Shown here: positions 41,601 through 55,463 of the stretch, piece after piece
Layout of the letters: every line of letters begins with the position of its first letter
How positions within the stretch are numbered: the stretch's first letter is position 1
Assembly (NCBI RefSeq): GCF_016808095.1
Contig: NC_068976.1
Span: 25,886,371 to 25,950,370 of the forward strand
DNA: 64,000 bases
Direction of reading: 5' to 3'
Source of the DNA: Vigna angularis
Lineage: Eukaryota > Streptophyta > Magnoliopsida > Fabales > Fabaceae
Program-made: the position numbers and the translations under genes
Notes under the pieces: generated by a model
Seen by the model: only the letters and a program-made list of their open reading frames with translations
Told to the model about the DNA's origin: nothing
Databases searched by the model: none

Positions 41601-44090
41601 CTAATCTAATTGATCTCTTTGCTATGTCACTGGTCAAGTTAATTGGATTTAGAACAAATAATGTCACAAAATGGTTATATTTTTAATTGCCTTATTTTGT
41701 CTGCAGCAACCAAAACAAAATCCCCCGAATCACGATCATATCTTTTGAACATTAGTCTAACAACTCCTCTTCTACTCAGCAGATTGAATGAATTTGATTG
41801 CTTAAAAATACTCTCCTTCTCACAGGCTTCTTGTTCCTCTTTATATGTGAAATTATCTCTCTAAATTGCACAGCATTTACCATTGAATGAGATTCTTAAA
41901 GTGCAGAGATTATATTAAGTTATATATCACCAAGTAGTTAATGCAGGCATGTTCAGTTTACAAATTCGATTCAACAAGCTTGTATTTTACTCACAATATT
42001 TTGTTTTGGCTGACATACTTAAGAGGTAAATTTAACGTGCCATATAACTTAAGCTTGTTTTCAGAGAGCTATGTTGAATTACACTGGTTTATCCACACAT
42101 TCTGTCTGCTTTGATTACGGGCAAATTGTGTTTCCAATATCATCTTCCAAATACAACGTTGAAACTTGGAATTATTTGTCTTTATTTTTCTCGCCAAAGC
42201 ATTGAAGTTAATGACATTATCATTGATTTATGAATAAAATACACGCCACCAAACACAATGCATACGAAAGATAAACAAAAAATTTCTTATGTTGTGCATG
42301 TTCCTAGGACTGCTACATCATGTTGAATGATTGGACCAAAGGGAAATTTCAATTGAAAATTCTTAAAAAAACGCCTTCGTATCATGAAGTTGCTTAATTC
42401 AACTGTCGAAAGGATAATGAATACTTGAACAATGTTAAACTTCTGAACGGCGCAGGATTCCATAAGCCTGCCAATTGAAAACTGTGCAGCACTTTTCCAA
42501 GAAAGGGAAATTTGTTGGCCTCTGCAGTATTACAATAATGAACTTGGAGGCATCAGGCCAAATTGGTGTCATTGTCCAGTGCATGAATTGTTAACAAGCA
42601 AAAGAACCTTTTGGTTTTGTGTGTTTCAAAGTTTGTGACAGACCCTGAAGCTCATATATAAATCAGAAATTATGTGCATGAACTAATCATTCTAGTTCTC
42701 AATGTTCTTGTAAGTCATTACATAGATATGATAGATAAAGTTGAGCAAATAATGGCCACGGTTCACAATTCTCTAAGACCGTAGGCCAATTTCTTGTTAA
42801 ATGGATAACCTTACTTAACCTCAACACTGAAGAAACTATAAAGTTCTCTTTCTTCTAAATTAGTGTCCTCTTAGTTACTTTATATCCACTCAATTGTACT
42901 GTAATTTTTAGCTTATAATTCCAAGATTATGTGGCAAGCTGCATATTCCACTCTCGTGTTAACCTATACAAACACCAGTAGTGAGTATGAGAAAACATGT
43001 CTCCCTTACAAATGATTGTTCACTACAAGTTCAGTCTACCTACCCTGAACCACAAAACGGAAAATGGACAAGGATCTGTTAACCTCTTTTTCTGCAATGA
43101 AGCATTAATTATCAGAATCAGGTTTACATCATGGTGCATTTATAAATGGCTTCACATGGTATGTTATGTTGAGTAGTGAAATACAACCTTAACAAACAAG
43201 CAGCACATTAGAAGCATGCCATATGCTTTTGTTGTGTTGGAGCTCTAAAAACTTATTATGAAAGCTGCTGAATTGTTGACTTTGGCCATATATCATTTCT
43301 GTTAAACTTATTTATTCATCACTAACCTTTAACTTTGTACATAAATTTCCTAATGAAGTAATGGTTTGTGTTGTTATATCTGAATATGACAACTTGTATC
43401 AGTATAGAATGATTGGTGCTTGATTGTCATTTTTCATATTTGCTTCATGTATTCTCCTAAACTTCTCACTCTCTATCTTTCAACTTTGCTGAAATTTTCT
43501 GCTTTTCAAATGGAGAACAATAACTTTTACATTGAATTCTGAAAACTTGATGTTAAAGTACTGACTGATCTAACCATTCAAACTAATATAATGAATGTAA
43601 CAAAATGTTTGGCACTAGTCTATGTATACACATGAAAAACTGTCATCCAAATCCTACTCTGTCTTCGGTTGAGGCTAGACTTGGGGCCTAACGTATATTC
43701 TGTTATTTTTGAATACATTTCAATTCGTCCTATTATATAGTACAAAGAAAAAAAAAATACTGATACAGCAAGGACAAATGGTAGTTAAAACTGCATACCA
43801 TGTTCATATGATCTTTTGTTCGGTTGATGCTCTTTGTTTTGGTCATTGACAAACATAAAATCAATGGCAGCGAGAATATTATTTTCAGGAATTGATTATG
43901 GAAACCACTTATATTATGCATCTAGTTCCGAAGTGATCCATGATTATAATCTAAAGCTATGATATAATGATTGATATGAAAATAGAAGAATATGTGTGTG
44001 TTATTGATTGATTCTTTATAAGGATGTGGATTTGATCAATCCAGAAATCCCTTTGCTTAGTCATGCAAAATCATGAAGGCTGAAGAAGAG
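35109..44090. other. AT-rich intergenic DNA, no gene recognised
   Basis: Nine kilobases without an open frame that contains a known domain. From about 36.6 to 44 kb the base composition is slightly less extreme than elsewhere and many short unique-looking stretches occur, as in introns or long non-coding transcripts, but no exon could be supported. A small imperfect duplication with GGGAAGAAA...ATCTACTATA(A)AGGATATT lies near 41270-41400. Confidence 0.45.
35581..35614. repeat. (AT)17 microsatellite
   Basis: Thirty-four bases of AT dinucleotides. Confidence 0.95.
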
Positions 44091-44133
44091 CAAAAGTAGA
44101 ACAACCTCATGTTACAACATTAATTGCAATGGC

Positions 44134-44360
44134 TTAGGAAACATCAATTGTCACTAATGCTACCTTGTTTTGGCAACATTCATGTTGCTTACAAACTTTA
44201 CATTCAAGAAAATCCTGGTTGACAGGAACAGGTTTGAGTTCCCCATTTACATTAATAAGGTTGTACTTATATACAATGGATTTAGACTGATAAGTTTGGG
44301 GACCAAAGAAAACCAAGAAGGATAAAACTCCAGGGTTGAGACAAGAGACAAGCCATTTTT
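44134..44360 (-). pseudogene. Possible small Cys-rich reading frame, unknown
   Basis: On the minus strand an ATG near 44358 begins MACLLSQPWSFILLGFLW, signal-peptide-like, but this frame stops after 24 codons. A neighbouring frame that overlaps it stays open and ends with ECKVCKQHECCQNKVALV before its stop at 44134. A secretion-like N-terminus in one frame and a C-x2-C-x4-CC motif in another suggest either a frameshifted small secreted peptide gene or chance. I do not recognise the family. Confidence 0.25.
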
Positions 44361-44654
44361 TTTAGTACGGTAGTACCCATTTTCTGACAGTGTATAGAGA
44401 CATTATTATCTTCAAATTGGTGATGAATTATGTGACTGTGCAACAATGTCGAGAAACTTAGGGGTTAATTTACTTAAAAATTGTGACTTTTTTAACCAAT
44501 TTACCCAGTTGAGGTCCCCATAAAACACATCACGTGCAGTTTCAAGCTATAGGAAACGTGTAAACATGGAAATTTGCACTCGTAAAGCCGAATGTGACTC
44601 TAGCACAATGCCGATAACAGTCAGATATTCTTATAATAAATTTAACCTCTTATA

Positions 44655-44835
44655 TCAATTCTAAAAGTGATCTAAAGTTTAATTCTAAAAGTAATTTTTA
44701 ATTCTAACTCAATTCTACAAAATCAGCTTATAATCCTATAAAATCAACTTGTACAGAGAGATTTGTTCCTCACTTATATGTTATAACTTTGTCTTATCTC
44801 TAATCTATACGAGACTTCTAATAATATTTAAAGAA
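44655..44835. repeat. Dispersed repeat family copy
   Basis: TTAATTCTAA, ACAAAATCAGCTTATAATCC, TCACTTATATGTTATAACTT and TCTTATCTCTAATCTATACG occur in an order shared with degenerate copies at about 1325-1425, 28855-28975, 44925-45010 and 63890-63970. This looks like an old interspersed element; ends and class are not determined. Confidence 0.5.
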
Positions 44836-46009
44836 TAATTTAATATTAACGAGTGATTCAACACTCATCCAATAATAAATCTTGAGGTAGATTCAATAAG
44901 TAATACATTTTTCTAAGATAAAATAAACTTTAAATTTAAGTCAGTTTTACAAAATTAATCTATAAAATCAAAATTGTACTTACTTCTTTATGATAAATTT
45001 GCCTTATCTTTATTGAATAGCATGTAAATGGATTATAAATTTGTGTTTTTGTTAACTATTCAGTGCTAACTTTTTTTTGTTAATTATTTGACTTTTATTT
45101 GTTTGTTAAAATTGATAAATTTTAACGAAATATTATTTGTAAAAAAGGAAAATTGAATTAAATGTATAGATAAATAAATTTAACAAAAATTATGTATATA
45201 TGATTTTTAATATTGGACAAATAATGTAGTAATACGTCGTAGTTATCAAGATATTCTAGTTCACATGAATAAATATCACAACATTTTAATCAAGGGATGA
45301 TCAATCAAGAATAATTTTCAATTAATAAACAATGATGATCAATCAAAGATAATGGATCCAAAAGTAATCAGTAAAAGAGCATGTACACTCATCCTCTTGA
45401 AATTATAAGAATTGTTTTTGCTAAAAATAAAATGAAAGGAAATACTCAGGATTTTTGGTTTAAACAACCAATTTCAACGTCAGACAAATGCAAACTCTAA
45501 TAAAAATAACAAACTTATTTTATTATGTGAGGAAAATATTATTTATATTTTTCTTCCTGAAGAAGTCATAATGGATTGGACAAGAACGGCAACTTGTTCA
45601 CATGCAATCATGTGTAAATAATTAATAATATTTACACTTTATCTTACTCTCTTTGGTCTAATTACACAAAAATACTTTAAAACTATAGAAAATTTCACAC
45701 GAAACTTTCCTTCAAAAATACACACATTGCAAAAACTGAAAAATATTAATATACTTTTCACATACAATAATTACAGATTAAAAGTTTAATTTATTCTTAT
45801 TATCTACACATATATCTTATATTTGGACAACAAAACGTATGTATTTTGCATATGTAAATTGTAACATTCCAAAATATAGTATAAACTACATAATAGAATA
45901 TTTACATAAATTGATATGTTAGACAAGTTATCCACTTAGTAATAAAGAGTTACTAATATAGTTATCCCAAAATATTTATAAAATTTAAAACTTTGAATCA
46001 GAGACCTAT

Positions 46010-48180
46010 TCTACTCAAAACTATGTATAAGACCGAAGGTCTGTACTAAACTATTGGATCTTCTCCTTCCAGAATTTGCTCCACCGAAACCTCTTCTACT
46101 TCTACTTACATCCATCGGATGATCATTGCAAAGGATAAACCGAACGGTAACCATGGCAAAAACAGAAAAGTAGAGTAAGCTAGTGTAATTTAACAATCAA
46201 GTTAACATACAATTCAATAAACAAATCAAACACTCATACATATGCATAAAACACATACAGACATATTGACCGACCGCTCTACTTTGACTGTCCGGATTGG
46301 TATGAATATGTAGCTATGGCCGTTCGTGCACTCGTGGGTGTAATAACTGGAAATCCATCAGCTGTCACACGAGGTTAGCCCGTTATACCTCACCTAAGGT
46401 CTTCTTCCTTAGACTAGGACCTCCTGTTATTCTCACGACATGAATTACCCATCTCTACTTGAGATTTGGTAACCATTAGAATGTCAGGATGAACGCCGTA
46501 GATTCAAATATCCATATTCATACCATACTATTACCTTGAAAACTAACCACCGAGACATTCATCCTTGGAATTCTCTTTCATATCTACCTTTATAAATCTC
46601 ATGCTAGATTACAATATCAACATTATTTCTCATGCATAACACATTTAAACACTAAAATAAACACTCAAATTACAATATAACCACAATCCTTTACATACCG
46701 AAAACTTATTATTAATATCGAACCGAACGATGACTACTACCACCCATGAATATGACCGAACGGTCAATTGGAAGAACAAGGCTCAAACCTGAGCCAAATA
46801 TTGTTTGAGATGCAAACACTAGATCAATCGAACACTTAGAGTTTAGACTGAATGCTTATCACTTAAAAAAAACCAAACACTTAGTGTAAGACCGAACGGT
46901 CTTTCACTGTCCAGGACCGAACGGTCCATACTAGATAATGTTGAAGAAATGGTCGAACATGCTTACTGACCGACTACTAGAAGTGAGATCTAATACTATA
47001 CTATTTCCAATTCTACAACAAGGCCAAAATAAATACTATTAAACCAAAACACCACAACGAAAACTTAGTACTAATGTAGACCGAATTCTAAAAGGAAACC
47101 GAGCTACACTGAGGGACCGAACTCTAGTGTAGAACCAAACGGTACAACAGTATGACCGAACGGTATAATAAGACGAACACCAACTCAAACCGAATGGTCA
47201 ATAACTGGTAAGGCCCATAAGAGACCAAACATAGTTAAGACCAAATACCCATATTGACACTAGACCGAACACTATTTTAAAATCAACTACCAGTAAAAGA
47301 CTGATCGGTCATTAATTGAAGTTCCACATAAACATAACTTAGTTAAGACCAAACACAAGGAGAAGGTCGAACGGTCAACGAAGGACCCTCAGCAAACTGC
47401 ATAATTCTGCACAATAACTGTAGAATTATGATCAACACCAAATCTTTACCAATTTCTTTCATTCTTCTCAACTTTTAATCCTCCCAATTTATATTATACA
47501 AACCTATATATTTCTAAAGAACATCTAAACATTCCTCATACAGATCAACTCACACCGAACCCAAACTCTCCACTTTTACTACCACAATTCCTTCCAATAC
47601 CACTCGGTCACTGAACCAGCACTATGCAGAACCACAATCAACATGAATACAACATATAACATTCTTCAATAACCATATCAAGCACACAATCATTCAGTTT
47701 CACACACATGCATCTCCAAGACACAACATTTTCATACATCATAAACTAAGCAATTAAATTAACTAGTTTCCCTTATCTTTTTGACCGTAACCAAACTCTA
47801 AATGACAGTAGAACCCAATCACCACCAGAATTCCTAAGAACCTACAATTTACCGATTCATAAGAATAAACCCACCAAAAGATCAGAGTTATGATCAGAAA
47901 TGGGAAGAGGAAGTGGATGAACACATGAAACTAGAAAATTGACTTGCATGTGTCAAAAGTTTTGGAATTTCACAAGAACTCAAGAAATAAAAACTTACCA
48001 GCTCTAAATAGGACTTTGATTGGTGGAAAATGTTGTTTTGGACTCCAAGATGACTTAAGTTTGGTCTGATTAGAAAGTAGATGAAGTAAGATGAGAGATT
48101 TTTTTAGAGAGAAGGAGGAGAAAAGAAGATATCAGAACTTTGGGGAGGGAGAGAGTGCATGCAGAGAATGGAGCAAAATT
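46010..48180. mobile_element. Non-coding element-like region with repeated ACCGAACGGT palindromes
   Basis: G-poor on the plus strand and without an open frame, this 2.2-kb region contains five exact copies of the palindrome ACCGAACGGT (46139, 46755, 46891, 46916, 47155) and several near copies (46031, 46719, 47189, 47301, 47366). On the minus strand GAGCTG|GTAAGT near 48000 is a strong splice donor following a unique-looking leader. The mix of regularly repeated palindromes, lack of coding sequence and transcript-like start suggests part of a transposable element, read on the minus strand. The boundaries given are approximate. Confidence 0.45.
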
Positions 48181-48313
48181 TTGAAACTTTCATTTATATA
48201 CTACCGTAAAAAACCGATCGTCCACTCAAATGCATACACCTGTTTTCCCACTTTCTCTAAATTTCTCAGTTATGACATAAATTAGTTAATAAAAATTTTC
48301 AAAGCTAAATAAT

Positions 48314-48432
<119 letters not shown>

Positions 48433-51400
48433 TGCTATTCATGCAAGATATAAGAGATTTGGACTTAACTTTTAATATTTCTTTCAACCTCACTTTATTT
48501 GGATTCTCATATGGGTTCTCGCATTGATAAAGTCCAAAGCTTTAGAAAGCCCAAAATAGTTGGGCCTATTTCGCTGTTTGTACTACAGTAAATTTGACAA
48601 AGAAAAGATTCTTGTATTATTGCTAGCTGCTAGCAAGGGTAAACGGACTGCGTTCTCATTACAATTCTAATCCCTTTTACTATGATTCTTAATTAATTTT
48701 GATTTTTATTCACAGTTTAATCTCTAAATTCTTTTAAGAAAATCTATAGTTCTGATTCAATGCATAATTTTGCATAAATTTATTTTTATATTTTAATTAA
48801 ATATTTTTTTATGGTAACTTAAGATGAATATATTAAATTTAGGGTTTAGTTGGACTAAAAGAATGCCATGCAAAATCAAGGATGTGACAAAAATTATTAT
48901 TACGTTTTTTTTCAGATAATTGTGGACTCAATCCAACTTATAAGGAATAATTTTATGATTTTTTTTGCAGATAATTGTCACCATTTTGAACTAAAAATCT
49001 TGAAAAAAATAATTTTATGACTTTTTTTTCTTATATTCTACTCAATTTTTTCATTTATACATTAAACTTATATTTGAATTTCTAACAAATTATAATTTAA
49101 CTAAAAAGAAGAGGGAAAATTACCATTTTTCTTTAACTAGAAAGATCATAATTTTTCTAAATATTATTAGAAAAATTGGTTACAGATGTATTCACTCTCT
49201 AACAGATGTTTTAAAATTTACTAAACGCCCATGTCAATTTATTTATAACAAAAAATAATTGCATTATTTTCATCTGAGAGTAAACAATATATTTACAACC
49301 TCGATCAATAAACTACTGTCCCTTAATGCAAATTCTAGTTTGAGAAATTATTATTCTTATAAACAATTGCAAGTATGATTTTATTTTTTTCTTTAATTTG
49401 GTTTCAAAATATTTATATAATAAATAATAAAACTATGGGAAAAAAGTAAGAAAAGTAAAAAGGGAGCATTTTTTTTATCTGATGATATACATTCACATTC
49501 ATTTGATACACCTAACAAGGGTAAAATAATCTTTAAAAAAATTGAACTTTTATAGTTTTTCAAAAAACAAAAACAAAAAGAAAATAAAAAGTAAGGACAA
49601 GTAATTTAAAATGAATGTAAAAAAATTATATGTGCCAAAATATCATTTTTCTATCTTTACACACAAGAAACAACAACTTAGTTTTTCTTATATATTTGTT
49701 AACAAACAAATCTAAGATAATAACTCAGAAGAAAAAAAGTTTGATAATGTAATTATTTAATTTTATTTAACCTATACCAGAAGTGACTCCTTTGAGAGAT
49801 ATTTGTGGGGTTTTATAAAATATAATCAAAACTATGTGGTGGTGGTTGTTTTAAAGTATAAAATGATTCCTCGTGTTGAAACATGTCTTGTATTTTTTAC
49901 TAGTTCATGAAGAAGTGCAGTTATTCCAGTGTTTAGGCTGCAAAATGGCCGCGAAAGATGGGGAATATGTATTGGTTTTTAGGTCAATTCACTTTCTGGC
50001 ACATGTTACTTACTTACTACGTTGATTGTTCGCTTATGAACTTTGGGTCACCCTTGTGATTTCTGTTCCATGATTCATGGTGAGAGATCTCACAAACTGG
50101 AGCTGAAATACAAACTAATAAGACACTTTCCTGAATCATGATCCAACTCTCAGTACAATTTACTGACACTTGGAGCTGGTCGTGTCAATTTCGATCACAC
50201 ATCTGACTCAACGAGTAGTCAGAACTCAATTATGAATGTAGACAAATATCTCACAAGAACCTCCTCTACCGTGTTTCAGATATCTAATTTTCTCTGTCAA
50301 ATTTAAACTCATGGGTGAAAAAACCTTCTGATAATGAATACTGTTGTGAGGATTACATAAACTAACATGAACAACACAACGCAATCAAACATAGGATTTT
50401 GTTTTTGATGATATTTGCATGGAATGGTCGCATGATTAAGTGAACATGCATGAAGCATTTGTTCCTGGGTCACATTATTAGCTGCATGACACTAAAATTT
50501 CAAAGTTGAATGAAGAGAAAGAAAGAGTTTGTTGAGTGAGTTAGTGTTTATGCAGACAGAAAAAAAGAGAGGAAAATGTTCTAAAGAGGAAAGGGTATGG
50601 AGGAAGGTTCTTTTACCCCAAGAACAAGAGGCCCACACATGTACCGTGGAGGTACGATAATGTCATCTGTCAAACTCAGATTGCAGTACATCTCATTGCC
50701 ACTTGTATTCCCCACAAGTACTTAACAGCCACAAATGGGGTCGATGTGATGTCTTCTGCCATGAACACGATTACCTAAAAATTCTTCATCATATAATTCA
50801 CACTAGTTACCTGCAGTTTCTTACCTTCGACTCCACTTTTCATCTCCCTCACCAATCACAACTCCCAACAACATACTCGGTTAATTAACTTCAAACCATG
50901 ATCTTTATATATACACCATATACATAACTAGTTATTGCTTTTTCTTTTACAAACTTCTGAGTTCAGGCTAATACAAACTGAATCCAAACGTCACTATAAG
51001 TTTAACATAGACTAAAATGAGAAAGTCAAAACATCATTAGATAGAAACCTATAAATTTATTGTCTTTAGATTCTGGGTGGAGTGGTTTAATCTAAATCCC
51101 TGCCTCGTATCATTTACAAACTTGGATAATATAAGTTATTGTAATAAGAATTTAATATGAAAGTTCTGATTAAAAATACGACACAAACATCATTTTACAA
51201 AGTTGATTTTGTCACATTAAAATAAATTTCAAGTTACTGTATTGTTTGTATTGGAACTTTATTTAGTTAAGCCAAAGCTTAAAATACATTATATACACAT
51301 ATATCCTTCTGCATAAACATATAATAGTATGATATATGTTGAAAACTTGAAATGTAGTGTGCAGGTTTTGGCATAGAATGTCAATGCAGAAAGTAAAAGA

Positions 51401-52660
51401 GAAATGCAGGTGATTGCTACCACCTTCTGACAGTATACTTTTAGAATAAAGATATATATTATCTTAATTACTTTTGTGTTCCCATTTATATTCTCTTAAC
51501 ATGAATTTATGCAGTCGAAGTCCATGATGCAGCATGAGCAGGACAATGATGTTTTCCAGTTGTAGTAAGATACAGAAATGCATTGCAGCTTATAGGATCT
51601 GACATTGGAATGCATTGAGTTTAGATGTACCAACAACTACACCAATCGGGTGTTCGTTCACCGATTCTTCTAAAAGCTGAAGTTAATATTACACCTACAC
51701 ATAACTAGCTTCAGATAGAGTACATGTACTTCGTTTATACAAATAATTTTATAACAAAATTCTACTTAACTTGCCATCACAGATAATAGTCGAGATTTAA
51801 TGGTTATTGACACAAATACTCACTAAAAGAATTGAAGTTATTTATCACATAATATAATCTCAACAATGAATTTCATTAACAGAGTCATTTTAAATTAAGT
51901 CCCAATGGATTATTTCATTTCATAACCTCACAAAAATACTCTAAGTTTATTTTAAATTCCAGTAAATAATAGTAACTTCTAGATTTTTTTATAAACAAAA
52001 AATTAAAAAACATTAATTTTAATAAATCTTAATTTTTTTTATTCCTCCCCTTTTTCTCTTCCTTGTAAACCAGGTCTCCTCTAAAAATTATTAAAAAACA
52101 TTTTTCCTTATACTTTGTAAGACTTCATTTTAACAAACTAATTTGCATGTTATTATTGGGCCCCGAAGGTTAATCAGTTTATTCACGGACTTTTATGAAT
52201 CGGATAAAAACCTTTCAAAAAAATTCATTTACCTCCAAGAGAGAGTTTATTACCACCTCCACACATTATAAAAAAAAAATAGCATTATTTGATTTAAAAT
52301 GATATTTTTTTGCTAGTGGAATGTTGTCCCACAAATTTTTCCCTATAATGAAGTTGTAATGAGATTTATTCTCCAATAACTGATATTCAAAGGGAAATTA
52401 CGATATTATGAAAGTTGACATATAAAGCATAATTTTAATTTGTACACTAATTTATCCTTAAATCGCAAATTTATTATACTTACTAAGTTACCTAATTTTA
52501 AAAGACAAAAAGAACTCTTCATCTTATCTTCGTTTATGGAATGACAATGCCTATAAATAAGTACTACTAGCTTTAGCCCCAATTGTATCTTAAATATTTT
52601 CTAAATTTTAGTATTAACTAACATATATGTACTCAAGGAATTTTTAAATCAAGATGTAAA
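48433..52660. other. Intergenic DNA, no gene recognised
   Basis: AT-rich sequence without a supported coding region. A 60-bp imperfect duplication with TTTTTTGCAGATAATTGT-like units lies near 48900-49020. The open stretch at 50703-50888 has no domain. Confidence 0.45.
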
Positions 52661-53574
52661 AATGGTGATATTATATAAGATCGGTTGCAGTGGAATCAAA
52701 TTAATTTAAAACACAATAATAATTTTGTAAGTATTGAAAAGTATTTTAATTTGCTTATTGAGAAAATTAATCTAAAAGGCACATATTAGATTGGTTATAG
52801 AAAAACCAATTTAATATATACATATTGAATCTAAAGAGACAACTAATTTAATGTCTTCTACATTATAAAACATGAAAACTTTTTTCACTTTTCTAAGTGT
52901 CTTATCTCTCAAATCTCTATTGTTTCTTCTTCTCTTCTCTGTGAATAAATATGAAAATATTAGATCGATTATAGAAAAAATCATTTTTCGAACTTTATCT
53001 TCTCTCTCAGACCTTCATTGTTTCTTCTTCTCTTTCCTGTGAAAAAACAACAAGCTCTCGTCTCTTCTAGGGCACTCATAACCGTTGTTGTCATGTTGCC
53101 CTTCAGCAAGCTTCTTCTTCTCTTCTAGGCCACTCTTCAATAATTGGTGCGACAAGTTAGTGTTTTTTTAACCTCATTTTGTCATGCCTAGGTTTTTGTT
53201 TGCGAATAAAGCTTTTTTCATAATTGTGTCTTCTCAGCACTAGGTGCTTTCCCATCCCCTCTACATGTTGCTGCTGGTTCCCATAGTGTTTCACAAAGTA
53301 TCCTAGTCAACTAAGTATATTGTCCATGGTACTTTGTGGTTAGAGTGCGGTGTTCTCTTGGTGGTTTACTAGTGGTGGTTCATTGGTGTTGGTCCATGGT
53401 GGTTCGCTAATGGTCTTGGGTGGTTCATCGTTCGCTTATTTGCACCTTTATATGATCACTTTCAAAAATTACACTTTTTTAATTAAAAGTTGATTAGTTT
53501 GTCCATAATCGATCTAATATAAATATATTAAATTGATTGTACAATCAATCTAATATGTCTTCGATATATTATAT

Positions 53575-54051
53575 TATTAAAATAGGCCCAAACCAAGAAA
53601 GGCTGAGGCCCAACGTTCTCTGGCCTTCAAACTAAAAATATCAGCTTCTCCTAGAAGCTTCCTTTGGTCAGAGGGCATAATGAGCCTGAGAGTGGATGTG
53701 CACGTGAGGAAAGAAAGACCGAAAACTTCTCTGATGCAGTACACACGCGGGGTGACAATGGAGCTTACTCCAATGGCTGTCCGGTGGGAAGAAGAAGAAG
53801 ATTAAAGAAGAAGAGGAGAAAAGCTTGTAAATGGAGGTAAGTGAAAACGTTTACTGTATTCTGCATATATGTGTAGTTATCTTCTTCACATGAACAAAGT
53901 GCTGGAATCCCTATTTATATAGGGTTCCAGTGAAACAGAAAAGAGGGTTAGTTACAACCCATAACAGAAACATAAAAGCCTAAAGCTAAAATAACCCTAA
54001 AACATTTAATGTTGCTCTTAGGAGCAATAACTACGAACGGAAACATTAATA
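53575..54051 (-). repeat. 3' LTR of the copia element
   Basis: 477 bp, identical to the 5' LTR except at four sites (three transitions, one transversion). Contains the same TATA-like and A/G-rich segments. Confidence 0.95.
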
Positions 54052-54061
54052 GCCTCCCTTC
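54052..54061 (-). other. Polypurine tract of the copia element
   Basis: GAAGGGAGGC on the minus strand, directly before the 3' LTR and overlapping the last codon of pol; the expected position for the plus-strand primer. Confidence 0.75.
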
Positions 54062-55463
54062 AAGCTGGATGGTGAATATTCACTAATCCAAGCTTGGGGA
54101 TGATGGATTTGAAGTGAGTGCGGTGAGGAAACTTGGTGAAAACATCGGCAAGTTGTTCTTCCGATCTAATGGGAAGAAGTCGTAGAAATTTGGCTTGAAC
54201 CTTTTCACGTACTACGTGACAATCCAACTCGATATGTTTGGTCCGCTCGTGAAAGCTTTGATTGTGAGCAATATGCCTTGCAGAATCGTTGTCACAGTAG
54301 AGGACGGCAGTAGCAGTGGGTTGAATTTGGAGATCTTCAAGAAGGTAGTGAAGCCATTGCATTTCACAGACAGTGGCAGCCAGGGCACGATACTCTGCTT
54401 CAGTAGAGGACCTTGAAACAGTGCTCTGTTTCTTCGACCTCCATGAAATTAGAGATTTTCCTAAGAAAATGCAATAACCAGTAGTGGATCTCCTCGTGTT
54501 AGGACAAGTGGCCCAGTCCGAGTCACTGAATCCTTTGATCTGTATGTCAGAATCAGCAGCAAAGAAAAGTCCTTCAGAAGGGCTGGACTTGACATATCTA
54601 ATGATATGTTGTAAGGCTTGATAATGGTAGTTAGTGGGCTCTTGCATAAACTGGCTTAAAAGATTAACAGTGAAACATAAATCAGGTCTAGTATTAGTGA
54701 GATAAAAAAGTTTCCCTATTAGTCTACGATAAACGCTGGGGTCATCCATATAATTCTCTGTCTTGTATAAGGAATTGGTGCTACTAAGAAAAGGTGTAGT
54801 GCATGGTTTGCTTCCAAGCATTCCTGTTTCTTTAAGGATATCAAGAGCATACTTTCTTTGACAAAGATGTATCCCTTTCTTAGATCTAGCAACCTCAAAA
54901 CCCAGAAAATATTTAAGTTCCCCAAGGTCTTTTATTTGAAATTGTTGATGTAAGAGAGCCTTCATATTGGTTGTTTCATTCATGGAATTTCCTGCTAAAA
55001 CAATATCATCAACATATACAAGTAAGGCTGTGAAATCAGTGGGGGTTTTCTTTATAAACAGGGAGTGATCAGATTTGGACTGAGTATAATTTGCAGAAAT
55101 AAGAAAAGTGGAGAGTTTGTCAAACCATTGTCTGCTGGCCTGTTTTAGTCCATACAGTGATTTTGTGAGCTTACAAACATGTCCCTGTGTGTTAGTATTT
55201 AAACCAGGTGGAGGATCCATGTAGACATCTTCATTTAGGTCCCCATGTAGGAAAGCATTATCTACATCAAGTTGATGTAGAAACCAATTCTTTGTGGCAG
55301 CGAGAGCAAGTAATAGTCTAACAGAAGTGAGTTTAGCAACCGGAGAGAAAGTATCCAAAAAGTCTATTCCTTCCTGTTGGGTATAGCCCTTGGCAACAAG
55401 ACGAGCTTTATACCTTTCCACACTCCCATCAGCTTTGTGTTTTATTTTGTAGACCCACCTACA
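54060..55463 (-). pseudogene. Copia pol, C-terminal part: reverse transcriptase and RNase H
   Basis: Same frame as the upstream gag-pol part, after the in-frame TGA at 55464-55466. From the first ATG (55421): ARLVAKGYTQQEGID and DTFSPVAK begin the reverse transcriptase; YVDDIVLAG (residues about 136-144 from that ATG) holds the catalytic Asp pair; YLTNTRPDLCF follows; the RNase H part has DSDWATCPNTRRSTTGYC and STEAEYRALA with its acidic residues, then DVFTKFPHRTHF near the end. The frame stays open to the TGA at 54060. By itself it lacks a normal start and would be translated only through readthrough of the TGA. Otherwise it looks intact, in keeping with a recent insertion. Confidence 0.9.
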
